DNA of 64,000 nucleotides from JAGVSZ01 sp963747775. GTDB lineage: Bacteria; Pseudomonadota; Gammaproteobacteria; Burkholderiales; SG8-39. Position numbers and translations under genes: made by a program. This document shows, piece after piece, positions 48,938-56,110 of this stretch (the stretch's first letter is position 1; every line of letters starts with the position of its first letter). Under the pieces are notes generated by a model. That model did no database searches, was not told where the DNA came from, and saw only the letters and a list, made by a program, of their open reading frames with translations. Location of the stretch: NCBI GenBank assembly GCA_963747775.1, contig CAVVGT010000003.1, forward strand, positions 434,001 to 498,000, in the 5' to 3' direction.

Positions 48938-49834
48938 CTACGAACGCATGAGCTGCTCGAACTCGACCGGGGAATGGTACCCGAGGCTCGAATGCAGCCG
49001 CCTGAGGTTGTAGAACCGATCAATGTAGCCGGCGAGTACGGCGATGAGCTCGCCGTCGCTGCCGATCTCACGCCGGTGCAGGAGCTCAGCCTTGAGCGAG
49101 TGGAAGAAGCTCTCCATGTGGGCGTTGTCCTGAGAGGTATACGAACGGTTCATGCTCGGGACGATCGAGTGAGCGTGTAGCAGCCCTTGGTAGCGGTGAG
49201 CGGCGTACTCGACGCCGCGATCGGAATGGAACATCAGGCCAGAGGCGTTTCCCCGTGCAGCGATCGCCCGCTCCAATGCCCGCATCGTGAGTTTCATGCT
49301 CTTGGATCGGCCGACCGCCCAGCCCAAGAGCCTGCGGCTGTACAGATCCATCACCGCAGCGAGATAGCGCCACACTCGCCCGACCCGCAGGTAGGTGATG
49401 TCGCCGACCCAGACCTGGTCAGTCCGCGAGGGTGGCGGTTGATTCAGACGAAGGTTGGGGGTCTTGTCGAAGAAGCGGTGTAGCCCAGGTTGACGCCGAT
49501 AGACCCGGACGATCCGGGCCTTCAGTCGAGCCTCACGCATCAGCCGTGCCACGCGCTTCTCGCCCACCCGAACCCCCTCGCGTCTGAGCGCCTGATACAC
49601 CCGGGGACTGCCATAGGTTCCACGGCTGTCTTGGTGCACGCGCCTGATCTTGGCCTGCAGCTCCCGATCGGCCTTCACCCGCCGCGACTCGCCACGGCGT
49701 TGCCAGGCGTAGAAGCCGCTGCGCGAGGCGCTGTAGTAGCGGCACAAGAAGGCCACGGTGTATTGGCTGCGATGCAGCCCTATGAACTCGAAGATCGCTT
49801 GCGGCGTTCTAAGTTGAAGCGGATGGACTTTTTT
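48938..49834 (-). CDS. IS3-family transposase OrfB (DDE integrase core)
   Basis: The catalytic core is intact: TDQVWVGDITYLRVGRVWRY (first Asp), MFHSDRGVEYAAHRYQGLLH (second Asp), and SYTSQDNAHMESFFHSLKAE (Glu). The HTH_21 segment SRGTYGSPRVYQALRREGVR precedes it. It is expressed as an OrfAB fusion by -1 slippage at the A6G (49828-49834). The end HSSLGYHSPVEFEQLM is typical. Confidence 0.9.
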   Translation of the reverse strand, partial: KKVHPLQLRTPQAIFEFIGLHRSQYTVAFLCRYYSASRSGFYAWQRRGESRRVKADRELQAKIRRVHQDSRGTYGSPRVYQALRREGVRVGEKRVARLMREARLKARIVRVYRRQPGLHRFFDKTPNLRLNQPPPSRTDQVWVGDITYLRVGRVWRYLAAVMDLYSRRLLGWAVGRSKSMKLTMRALERAIAARGNASGLMFHSDRGVEYAAHRYQGLLHAHSIVPSMNRSYTSQDNAHMESFFHSLKAELLHRREIGSDGELIAVLAGYIDRFYNLRRLHSSLGYHSPVEFEQLMRS

Positions 49835-50181
49835 AGCAGATCGTTCTCGATCTCCAGCGCTCGCAGCTTGCGCTCCAGTGCCCGCACCTTCGTCTGCGCC
49901 TCCACCTTGCGCTCGAGGCTGCGCACTTTGCGCTTGAGCATGGGCACCTGCCCGTCGGCATTCGGCAGCTTCGGCAAGCTCAGGCCGGGCACCGCAATGC
50001 CCGGCTTGAGCTTGCCCTCGCGGTAATGCTTCTTCCAGCGCGAGAGCATGAACGGATGGATGTCGAGCGCGTGTGCGACATCCTGCGTCTGGAAGTCCGG
50101 ACTCAGCGAGAGCCGAACCGCCTGAACCTTGAACTCGTTGGTGTAGCGGTGGACCTTCTTCGGTCCGACGGGCTTGCCCAT
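49780..50181 (-). CDS. IS3-family transposase OrfA
   Basis: 133 residues. The helix-turn-helix is YTNEFKVQAVRLSLSPDFQT, then VAHALDIHPFMLSRWKKHYR. A leucine-rich coiled coil follows (VRALERKLRALEIENDLLKK). It overlaps OrfB in the -1 frame; the slippery heptamer TAAAAAAG encodes Leu-Lys-Lys. Confidence 0.88.
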   Translation of the reverse strand: MGKPVGPKKVHRYTNEFKVQAVRLSLSPDFQTQDVAHALDIHPFMLSRWKKHYREGKLKPGIAVPGLSLPKLPNADGQVPMLKRKVRSLERKVEAQTKVRALERKLRALEIENDLLKKSIRFNLERRKRSSSS

Positions 50182-50261
50182 AAAACACCTCCTTCAGCGT
50201 TAGGTGGAGGTGTCCACATTATCGGGTGAGGTGCTGCTTCGGGTGCAGCGAAGGGTTAGGC

Positions 50262-50331
50262 GGCGGAGTCTGCCCCGGCTGACTCACTTGCGAACTCCGT
50301 TTCACTCGGCTCGAGCGAAGGGCTAGGTGCC
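50262..50331 (-). repeat. Second attC-like half-site adjoining the DM13 gene
   Basis: GAGCGAAGGGCTAGGTGCC near 50310 repeats the GCGAAGGGTTAGGC word at 50248-50261. GGAGTC and GAACTCC can pair between them. It may be the remnant of an extra cassette boundary or an empty cassette. Confidence 0.4.
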
Positions 50332-50338
50332 CCTTCGG

Positions 50339-50806
50339 CTACTTGTACTTGGCCGCCGTGATGAACTGACCGAACGTTTCGCACCAGATGACCACCGTGT
50401 TGTAGCGCGTTGGGTCGACTGACTCGGGTACCGAGATCAGGAAGTTCCTGAAGGTCTTCACATCACCTACGCGGACCATGCTCGGCTTGAGGCGATTGAA
50501 GTCATGCTCGGTTTCGACAAACTCTGGCGACAAGTACAGCTTGTAGTCTGGCCCAGGCGCCAACTCTCCGGAAAGCGCGATGCTCTTGGCGCTGACGGAG
50601 ACAGTTCCCTCTCCCCAATGCAGTGCGTCACTGTCTTTCAGATTGCGGCGGAACTGACCCTTGTAGGTGGCCTCGCTGGCCTGAGCCGAGACCTCGGCGG
50701 TAGTGGGCGCCGGCGGCGCGATGAGCACTGGGAGGAAATACACGCCAAGGCCAAAGCCGACGCAGACGGCCAGAGCATGCGACATCAGGAGCAGGAGTTT
50801 CTTCAT
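50339..50806 (-). CDS. DM13-domain exported protein
   Basis: 155 residues. A membrane anchor or signal (LLLMSHALAVCVGFGLGVYF) is followed by the DM13 fold: YKGQFRRNLKDSDALHWGEG, LAPGPDYKLYLSPEFVET, and NTVVIWCETFGQFITAAKY, with the conserved cysteine. DM13 proteins may bind metal or redox cofactors and are recurrent cassette genes. Function unproven. Confidence 0.85.
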   Translation of the reverse strand: MKKLLLLMSHALAVCVGFGLGVYFLPVLIAPPAPTTAEVSAQASEATYKGQFRRNLKDSDALHWGEGTVSVSAKSIALSGELAPGPDYKLYLSPEFVETEHDFNRLKPSMVRVGDVKTFRNFLISVPESVDPTRYNTVVIWCETFGQFITAAKYK

Positions 50807-50861
50807 GCGTGCTTAGTCGCCATCTGGCCGCAGACCTTTCCTGAGGCGCCTAACGAATGAG

Positions 50862-51525
50862 ATGGACTCCCCCGACTCGGGCGGCATCGGATGTGCCAGA
50901 TTGGAGGTGCATTCGTCACCAATCGAAGAGAGGGGGAGTCGGCGATGAAGGTTACTACCGTGGGGTCGGACCTGGCAAAGCAGGTGTTCTCGGTGCACGG
51001 GGTGGACGAGCACGGCAAGGCGGTGCTGAGGAACGCCGGTCGTAGCGTCGATGGACTGCGTCAATGGGCGCTCGCCCTCCAGCAGCGAACCAATCACAAC
51101 AAGGCGACCTGCGCACTGGCCAACAAGCTCGCGCGCATCTGCTACGCGTGTCTACGCGACGGCACACCCTATGGGCAGGTGCGACGGCTCGAAAAGAAGA
51201 TCGCGCGAACTGCCTCCCCGATCCCCGCCTGAGCACGAGCGATACGCGTCGCCCGAGGACTTCATCACACCACCGCTTGCGTAGAGACTGATCGCCCACC
51301 ATGGCACCCAGGGTCACCCCCGCACCGACTGACGCCGACAACCCTTCCGGCAGCCACGCTGGCCACAGCGTCTTGCCCGCCGCAATGATTGGCGCGCCGG
51401 TGCTCGCAGATTCCATGTCGACACGGGCCACACAGCGCCCATTCACGATGCCGGATATACGACTGCAGGCGCTCCCGTCGTGTCAGAACTATCGGTCATC
51501 CTCTTCCTTGTTGGGGGGAGTCCAT
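50862..51525 (+). mobile_element. Deleted IS110/IS1111-type element
   Basis: Exact 12-bp subterminal inverted repeats, ATGGACTCCCCC (50862-50873) and GGGGGAGTCCAT (51514-51525), are those of the IS1111 group of IS110. Members of this group are known to target attC sites. The element is only about 0.66 kb because most of the transposase is deleted. Confidence 0.8.
50945..51232 (+). pseudogene. IS110-family transposase remnant
   Basis: The first 50 residues, VTTVGSDLAKQVFSVHGVDE, carry the DEDD first aspartate. The frame then jumps to the carboxyl motif ATCALANKLARICYACLRDG. About 250 residues, including the catalytic serine region, are missing. Inactive. Confidence 0.82.
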
Positions 51526-51611
51526 ATGCGAAGGGTTAGGCGCCGGCGCATGACCGCGCCAATCGACGTAGCGTGCGGCAGTGCCTTGCAAGGTGACGGC
51601 CACGACCGAAA

Positions 51612-52058
51612 CTACTCGGCGGTGCACGCGCCCAGGCGCGGCGCACTAATACGTTGCGACAGCGTCATGTTCTTGCCACCCATCTTGACGTGAAGCACCG
51701 CGTGAAATCCACCGGATTGCAGCGCGAAGTGTGCAGCACCCGTGGCGGCCTGCGGATTGTTGCAGCGCAGGGAGAAATGCGCCTCGGCCTCAGATGAGGA
51801 CTCGTGTACCAGCGAACAGCCCGCAAAGGCCTCGTGACGCAGGAGCGGAAACAGTGCGGAAGCTTCTTGCGTACCCAGACATCGGCGAGAGCGTGTAGTG
51901 GCGTATCGGAGGCTCTCTTCCAAATGGGGCAAGACCGTCTGTGCAGTGAGTTCGTACAGACCGGGCTCGACGCTTACCGTGGAGGCCAGAGACGACGTAC
52001 AAAGGCCGACAACAGCGACAGACCTGGCACCGACAAGGATTGACCTGGACGAACGCAT
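51612..52058 (-). CDS. DUF3617-like exported protein
   Basis: 148 residues with a leader (ILVGARSVAVVGLCTSSLAS). VSVEPGLYELTAQTVLPHLE followed by a pair of cysteines (RRCLGTQEA and FAGCSLVHES), and HFSLRCNNPQAATGAAHFAL, resemble DUF3617 periplasmic proteins. Function unknown. Single-gene cassette between two attC sites. Confidence 0.7.
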   Translation of the reverse strand: MRSSRSILVGARSVAVVGLCTSSLASTVSVEPGLYELTAQTVLPHLEESLRYATTRSRRCLGTQEASALFPLLRHEAFAGCSLVHESSSEAEAHFSLRCNNPQAATGAAHFALQSGGFHAVLHVKMGGKNMTLSQRISAPRLGACTAE

Positions 52059-52080
52059 CTCACGCCTCGATGGCCCCGGT

Positions 52081-52144
52081 GCCTAAACGACTGAGCTCAG
52101 GGGCGCGCCGCTTGCGGCGCGCCCCCTGGAGCGACGGGTTGGCC
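52081..52144 (-). repeat. attC site
   Basis: 64 bp. Ends GCCTAAAC (52081) and GTTGGCC (52138-52144). GGGGCGCGCCGC pairs perfectly with GCGGCGCGCCCC around TT, and the outer arms CTGAGCTCAG and CTGGAGCG pair with an unpaired base. It lies between the DUF3617-like and nitrilase genes. Confidence 0.78.
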
Positions 52145-52146
52145 AT

Positions 52147-53106
52147 TCAGGAGCGGTCCGATCGGGTTGAAGCGCTGAACACTACGGGTCTGAGCGGCCC
52201 GGTGTTCACATGCAGCTGAAAGATGTCTGGCCTCGAATAGTGCCCGACCGTATCCAGACTGCGCCGAGCAACCCCGACGCGTTCGAGGTCGATGTCCGCG
52301 TACAAGATCCCGAGCTCATTGTGCAGTGGCCCTGCCACGATCTTGCCGCCGGGGGCGACTACTACCGAATCGCCAGCGTTCACCCACTCGTCGGCGTTTG
52401 AATATAGCTCCGCCTTACCGGGAACGGCATCTGGGATGTGGCGCGCCTGAAAAGCGCAGCCGCTACCGAGTACCCAGCATCCACCTTCTCGCGCAATGTG
52501 TTGCATCGTGGCAATCCAGCGATCTCCGGTGTCGTAGGTCGGCGCGATGTAAATGTCCACGCCCTGGGCGTAAAGGGCGCATCGCGCAAGGGGCATGTAG
52601 TTTTCCCAACAAATGAGAGTTCCGATGCGTCCGCATGGCGTCTCGACTGCCCTGAGGCCCGAGGCGTCCCCGAAGCCCCAGACCATGCGCTCGGGATTCG
52701 TTGGCATGAGCTTGCGGTGGCGGTTGAGTATCGTGCCATCGGGCCCGATGATGACGACGCTGTTGTAGATCGTGCTCCGACTGAAATCGGTATCGCGTTC
52801 GTTGATGCCGCATACGACGGTGACCTTGTTCTGCCTCGCTGCTTCACGGAGAGGCGCCAGGTCGTCCCCGGACACGCGGACAGAATTGGCTAGTAGTAGG
52901 GAGTGCAATCGCTCGGAAAGCGTCATGTCCCCGCCGGGACGAAGCCGCCAAATCCATGCCGGATACCCCGGTATAAATGCCTCGGGGAATACCACCAACT
53001 GCGCGCCGGCGCCCGCGGCCTCACTTACGCTGGTCACCGCGGCGCCAGTCGTCTCGGCCCTATTCAGAAAGGTTGGAGGGCGTTGAACGATCGCAATACG
53101 TGACAT
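52147..53106 (-). CDS. Nitrilase-superfamily carbon-nitrogen hydrolase
   Basis: 319 residues. The catalytic triad is in place: Glu in LVVFPEAFIPGYPAWIW, Lys in HRKLMPTNPERMVWG and Cys in TLICWENYMPLARCAL. The overall pattern resembles branch 1 aliphatic or arylacetonitrilases, which convert nitriles to acids and ammonia. Intact. A complete, apparently active enzyme as the second cassette from the integrase. Confidence 0.88.
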   Translation of the reverse strand: MSRIAIVQRPPTFLNRAETTGAAVTSVSEAAGAGAQLVVFPEAFIPGYPAWIWRLRPGGDMTLSERLHSLLLANSVRVSGDDLAPLREAARQNKVTVVCGINERDTDFSRSTIYNSVVIIGPDGTILNRHRKLMPTNPERMVWGFGDASGLRAVETPCGRIGTLICWENYMPLARCALYAQGVDIYIAPTYDTGDRWIATMQHIAREGGCWVLGSGCAFQARHIPDAVPGKAELYSNADEWVNAGDSVVVAPGGKIVAGPLHNELGILYADIDLERVGVARRSLDTVGHYSRPDIFQLHVNTGPLRPVVFSASTRSDRS

Positions 53107-53573
53107 CTTTCACCTCGGTTATTGAATGGCCAACGTTTGCGTTCACGGGCCGCGGAACGGCGGGCGGAAGCCCGCCGTAAGGCGGTCCCGTGCAACGCAC
53201 GGTTCGGCGTCACCTTGCGGAAGAACTCAAGGTTGTAGCCGGCCAACACGTAGATGTGGTCACCCTCAAAATGAATGTGCTGAACGGTCTGTTCTCTTGC
53301 GTCGTCGTACAGGACGACGCAGGACGAAGGCCCTGACCATAAGACGCGATACGGACACCGTGTCACCTCACCTTCGAGCTCGGAATAGGAGAACTTCGGT
53401 GTGAACCGCAGAACGAGCTTGCCGAAAAGACGTTCGAACCAGCGGCGCTTCGCATCGGCGAGACGCTTGGGAAACACCCACTGCTTTACGGTCCGTTGTC
53501 GGTCCGAGCGCCACGCACCCAAGAGTCTCTTCTCGACGCCCCTCACGACGTGCTCACGGGCTGCTGTGCTCAT
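53064..53573 (-). CDS. First-cassette protein of unknown function
   Basis: 169 residues. The body FGKLVLRFTPKFSYSELEGE, VLWSGPSSCVVLYDDAREQT and HIHFEGDHIYVLAGYNLEFF is a compact alpha/beta protein without a recognised family. The end (NRALHGTALRRASARRSAAR onward) is encoded by the attC at 53128-53208, and the frame runs 43 bp into the next gene. The functional protein probably ends near FFRKV. The start lies 4 bp from the GCCGAAC core next to intI. Confidence 0.68.
   Translation of the reverse strand: MSTAAREHVVRGVEKRLLGAWRSDRQRTVKQWVFPKRLADAKRRWFERLFGKLVLRFTPKFSYSELEGEVTRCPYRVLWSGPSSCVVLYDDAREQTVQHIHFEGDHIYVLAGYNLEFFRKVTPNRALHGTALRRASARRSAARERKRWPFNNRGERCHVLRSFNALQPF
53128..53208 (-). repeat. 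attC site of the first cassette
   Basis: 81 bp. Ends GGCCAAC (53128-53134) and GTTCGGC (53202-53208). GCGTTCACGGG pairs with CCCGTGCAACGC, leaving one extra base unpaired in one arm. The centre GGCGGGCGGAAGCCCGCC is like the other sites. This is one of the clearest attC structures in the window. Confidence 0.85.
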
Positions 53574-53576
53574 GAC

Positions 53577-53650
53577 GCCGAACGTAATGTGACCTTCCTA
53601 AATGGAGGTCAATTAGACACCGGACGACCCCCGTCTGTCATCCGTCCCTC
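53577..53650 (-). other. Probable attI region beside the integrase
   Basis: GCCGAAC at 53577-53583 (GTTCGGC on the cassette strand) sits 3 bp before the first cassette start and 168 bp from the intI start. There is no palindromic partner, as expected for attI rather than attC. Boundaries are approximate. Confidence 0.6.
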
Positions 53651-53668
53651 AGGATCAGGCGTTTGGTT

Positions 53669-53688
53669 TACTGTATGTATGCACACTA
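53669..53688. promoter_or_regulatory. LexA-box-like site upstream of intI
   Basis: TACTGTATGTATGCACACTA matches the 20-bp E. coli LexA consensus at 16 positions by eye, including the whole left half. It lies 62 bp before the integrase start. SOS control of integron integrases is established in other integrons. Confidence 0.65.
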
Positions 53689-53750
53689 CCCGAAATCTCT
53701 GCCTCATTGAGGCGGATATCAGGGGAGATAGGCGGCTGGGGGAGGGATGA

Positions 53751-54756
53751 ATGTCCACGAATTCAATCGAGTCGGGCGCGCAAGCGGGGTCCGAGATAGG
53801 ACGCCCACGTCTTCTGCAGCGGGTGCATGAAGCGATCCGGGTGCGGCACTACAGCCGGCGCACGGAGGAAGCGTACGTGCACTGGATCAAGCGGCTGATC
53901 TACTTTCACGGCAAGCGCCACCCTGAGGCAATGGGCGAAGCAGAGGTGACGGCATTCCTCAATCATCTCGCGGTGGATCGGCACGTCGCCGCCGCGACGC
54001 AGAATCAGGCGCTGTCGGCAATCCTGTTCCTGTATCGCCAGGTGCTGGGGCGCGAGCTGCCTTGGCTGGACGGGGTACAGCGGCCAACGCGTCCGCCCCG
54101 CGTTCCAGTGGTGCTCACGCGCGCGGAAGTTGAGCGGCTGCTCGCCGGGATGACCGGAACGCGCTGGCTGATCGCGAGCCTGCTCTACGGCGCGGGGCTA
54201 CGGGTGATGGAGGGTCTGCGGCTGCGCAGTGAAGGACGTGGATCTTTCCTATCGCCAGGTGCTGGTGCGCGACGGCAAGGGGGAGAAGGACCGCGTCACG
54301 ATGCTGCCGGAAAAGCTGGTCGCGCCGATGCGCGGCCATCTGGAGCGTGTCCGGCTGCTGCACGCGCGCGACCTGCGCGAAGGCTACGGCGAGGTGCAGC
54401 TGCCCTATGCGCTGGCGCGCAAGTATCCACGCGCCGGGCGTGAATGGCATTGGCAGTACGTTTTTCCGTCGCAGCACCGGTCGGCGGACCCGGAGGACGG
54501 CGTGGTGCGCCGCCATCATCTGTACGACTCCGTGCCGCAGCGCGCGATCAAGGAGGCCGCGCGCGCGGCGGGCATCGCCAAGCCGGTGAGCTGCCACACG
54601 CTGCGCCACTCGTTTGCCACGCACCTGCTGGAGGGCGGCTCCGACATTCGCACGGTGCAGGAGTTGCTCGGCCACTCGGACGTGTCGACCACGATGATCT
54701 ACACCCATGTGCTCAACCGCGGCGGGCGCGGGGTGCTGAGCCCGCTCGATCGCTGA
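53751..54756 (+). CDS. intI: Integron integrase IntI (one frame break)
   Basis: A tyrosine recombinase of 334 residues once the extra A at 54228 is removed. The amino-terminal part is LLQRVHEAIRVRHYSRRTEE, AYVHWIKRLIYFHGKRHPEA and ATQNQALSAILFLYRQVLG. Catalytic residues are Arg151 (YGAGLRVMEGLRLR), His282 and Arg285 (CHTLRHSFATHLLEGG), His308 (LLGHSDVSTTM) and Tyr317. The integron-specific insert is present (ALARKYPRAGREWHWQYVFP, then RSADPEDGVVRRHHLYDSV), which separates IntI from phage and Xer recombinases. GGGAGG precedes the ATG. It is transcribed away from the cassette array, the standard integron layout. If the break is real the integrase is inactive. Confidence 0.92.
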
Positions 54757-54762
54757 GCGCAC

Positions 54763-55329
54763 CTACTGCGCGGCGTCGCGCCGCGCCGTGCGCAGCATCT
54801 CGATCGCCTGGGCGATCGCCGGGCTCTTGCGCTCGGTGGTGAGGATCGTGAAGGTGATGGTGAGGTCGCCCGCGCCGAGCGCGCCGCGCGTGAGGTGCGC
54901 GGGCTCGCCGGGCTTCGCGCCTCGCGCGGTCGCTTCGAAGAGGAACCCGGCGCCGTCCTCCACCGGAAACTCCCGCAGCGGAAACTCGCGCTCCGCCGCG
55001 CCCGGGGCGACGTCCTCGGCCGCCTTCTGGACGAGCGCGCGCAGGCTCGCTTTCGTGCCGTAGGGCGAAGCGCCCGGCGGCGTCCACAGGACGGTGGTGG
55101 ACATGTCGAAGCCGCGTGGAGACTCGATGCGGTCGAAGAAGCGGATCGAGGGAATGCCGGTCGGGCCGACCTTCGGCTCGTCGTACCAGTCCGACGGCAC
55201 CTGCATCGTGAGCGTGCCGCGACCCGGGACGGCGTAGCGGCGCGGTTCGTCCTGCGCGAGCGCGGCGGCGGCGACGAGCGCCGCGGCCAGCGCGGCGGCG
55301 AGGCGGGTGCGCAGGCGGCGCGCCGTCAC
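54763..55329 (-). CDS. Exported protein of unknown function
   Basis: 188 residues with a leader (RTRLAAALAAALVAAAALAQ). The mature part, RYAVPGRGTLTMQVPSDWYD, and ITFTILTTERKSPAIAQAIE near the end resemble small periplasmic proteins with a PsbP-like fold, without a firm family. It ends 7 bp from intI, convergently, and lies 4 bp downstream of the BamE-like gene, so the two form an operon. Confidence 0.65.
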   Translation of the reverse strand: MTARRLRTRLAAALAAALVAAAALAQDEPRRYAVPGRGTLTMQVPSDWYDEPKVGPTGIPSIRFFDRIESPRGFDMSTTVLWTPPGASPYGTKASLRALVQKAAEDVAPGAAEREFPLREFPVEDGAGFLFEATARGAKPGEPAHLTRGALGAGDLTITFTILTTERKSPAIAQAIEMLRTARRDAAQ

Positions 55330-55333
55330 GTCG

Positions 55334-55807
55334 CTACGGCTCCTCGACGCGGTTGCGCGTCGCGGTGACGACCTTGCCGGCCAGGTCGAAATGGACGTGG
55401 TACTGCCACTTCTCGCCGCTGCCCTGCTCGAACTTCCACGACCACACTTCCTCTTTCTTGAGCGGGAAGGTCATCGTTTCCGCCGGCTTGCCGATGATCT
55501 TTCGCACCTCGTCCTTCGAGAGCCCGGGCTGGATCTTGGCGAAGTACGCTTCCTTCAGCACCTGGCGGATCTCCTTGAGCACGCCGTCGGGCCGAAGGTC
55601 GACCATGTAGGTCACCGAGCCCGAGGGCCCGCGCGGGAATTCCCAGGTGACGCTGCCGTCCGGCGCCTTCCACTCGTAGGTCGGCTGGCCCATCGCGCTC
55701 TTCACCTCCGTCGCGGTGGAGACGCCGGGCTTGAGATCGGCCATGCGCAGGTCACAACCGAAGAGGGCGAGGAGCCAGGCGAGCATCAGGCGGCGCGTGC
55801 GGACCAT
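55334..55807 (-). CDS. SmpA/OmlA (BamE-like) lipoprotein
   Basis: 157 residues. The lipobox is MLAWLLALFGC. Two SmpA/OmlA-type repeats follow: LKPGVSTATEVKSAMGQPTY and IQPGLSKDEVRKIIGKPAET, each with the GxxxxxVxxxxGxP turn. BamE itself has a single repeat and helps to assemble outer-membrane proteins, so this is a paralogue. Outer-membrane lipoprotein by inference. Confidence 0.82.
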   Translation of the reverse strand: MVRTRRLMLAWLLALFGCDLRMADLKPGVSTATEVKSAMGQPTYEWKAPDGSVTWEFPRGPSGSVTYMVDLRPDGVLKEIRQVLKEAYFAKIQPGLSKDEVRKIIGKPAETMTFPLKKEEVWSWKFEQGSGEKWQYHVHFDLAGKVVTATRNRVEEP

Positions 55808-56110
55808 GGGTCTCGGATGGGATGCGGCGGCGCGATTTTACCCGGCAACGCGCGCAGCGCTCGCATCGTCCTCGCCGCGAATGCCGGGATCCGGAGGGTT
55901 GTAGACGATCCGCCCAGAGAGGGAGGCTCGGGTTGCGCGGCCTCCGGGTCTCTCGGGCGCTCGCGCCCGGGAGCCGCTGCAATTCCTGAACCGCGCGGTC
56001 GGGAATCCCCGTCGCGAAACCCGTCGATACAGGGTAGGGGAGACGCGCTAAACTTCCCCCGCACTCACAAATTCAATAATCGACCAGGACCATCCCGAGG
56101 AGGCAAGGCA
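55808..56110. other. Divergent intergenic region with a hairpin
   Basis: 303 bp without a gene. CTCTCGGGCG and CGCCCGGGAG near 55955-55980 form a 10-bp stem (one G-T) with a CTCG loop, but no T run follows. The promoter of the liv operon should lie here. Confidence 0.45.

Larger units (their letters stand above)
48926..50216 (-). mobile_element. IS3-family insertion sequence
   Basis: 1291 bp with TGGACAC at 48926-48932 and its complement GTGTCCA at 50210-50216. It encodes orfA and orfB on the minus strand with a slippery A6G. No clear 3-4 bp target duplication is visible. The word CACCCG lies a few bases outside each end in inverted orientation, as part of the surrounding attC arms. Confidence 0.82.
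48852..50261 (-). repeat. attC site split by an IS3-family element
   Basis: One arm is 48852-48925 (GCCGAAC end, then TGAGCTCACCCGCG). The other is 50217-50261 (GGGTGCAGCGAAG, ending GTTAGGC at 50255-50261). CGGGTGCAGC pairs with the complement of GCTCACCCG with one unpaired base. The interval given spans both arms and the inserted IS. The insertion is in the loop of the palindrome. Confidence 0.65.
50845..51544 (-). repeat. attC site split by an IS1111-type element
   Basis: GGCGCCTAAC (50845-50854) and GTTAGGCGCC (51535-51544) are exact 10-bp complements containing the core GTTAGGC. The next bases on one side, GCGAAGG, match the array's other GTTAGGC site. The inserted element occupies the loop. 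The interval spans both arms. Confidence 0.75.

Noticed and set aside
50862..51525. Bridge RNA of the IS110 element
   Set aside because: IS110 elements can encode a guide RNA, but this copy is heavily deleted and no structured remnant could be recognised by eye.
53751..54756. Phage or Xer integrase
   Set aside because: The integron-specific insert before the catalytic histidine and the adjoining attC array identify IntI; no phage genes are present.
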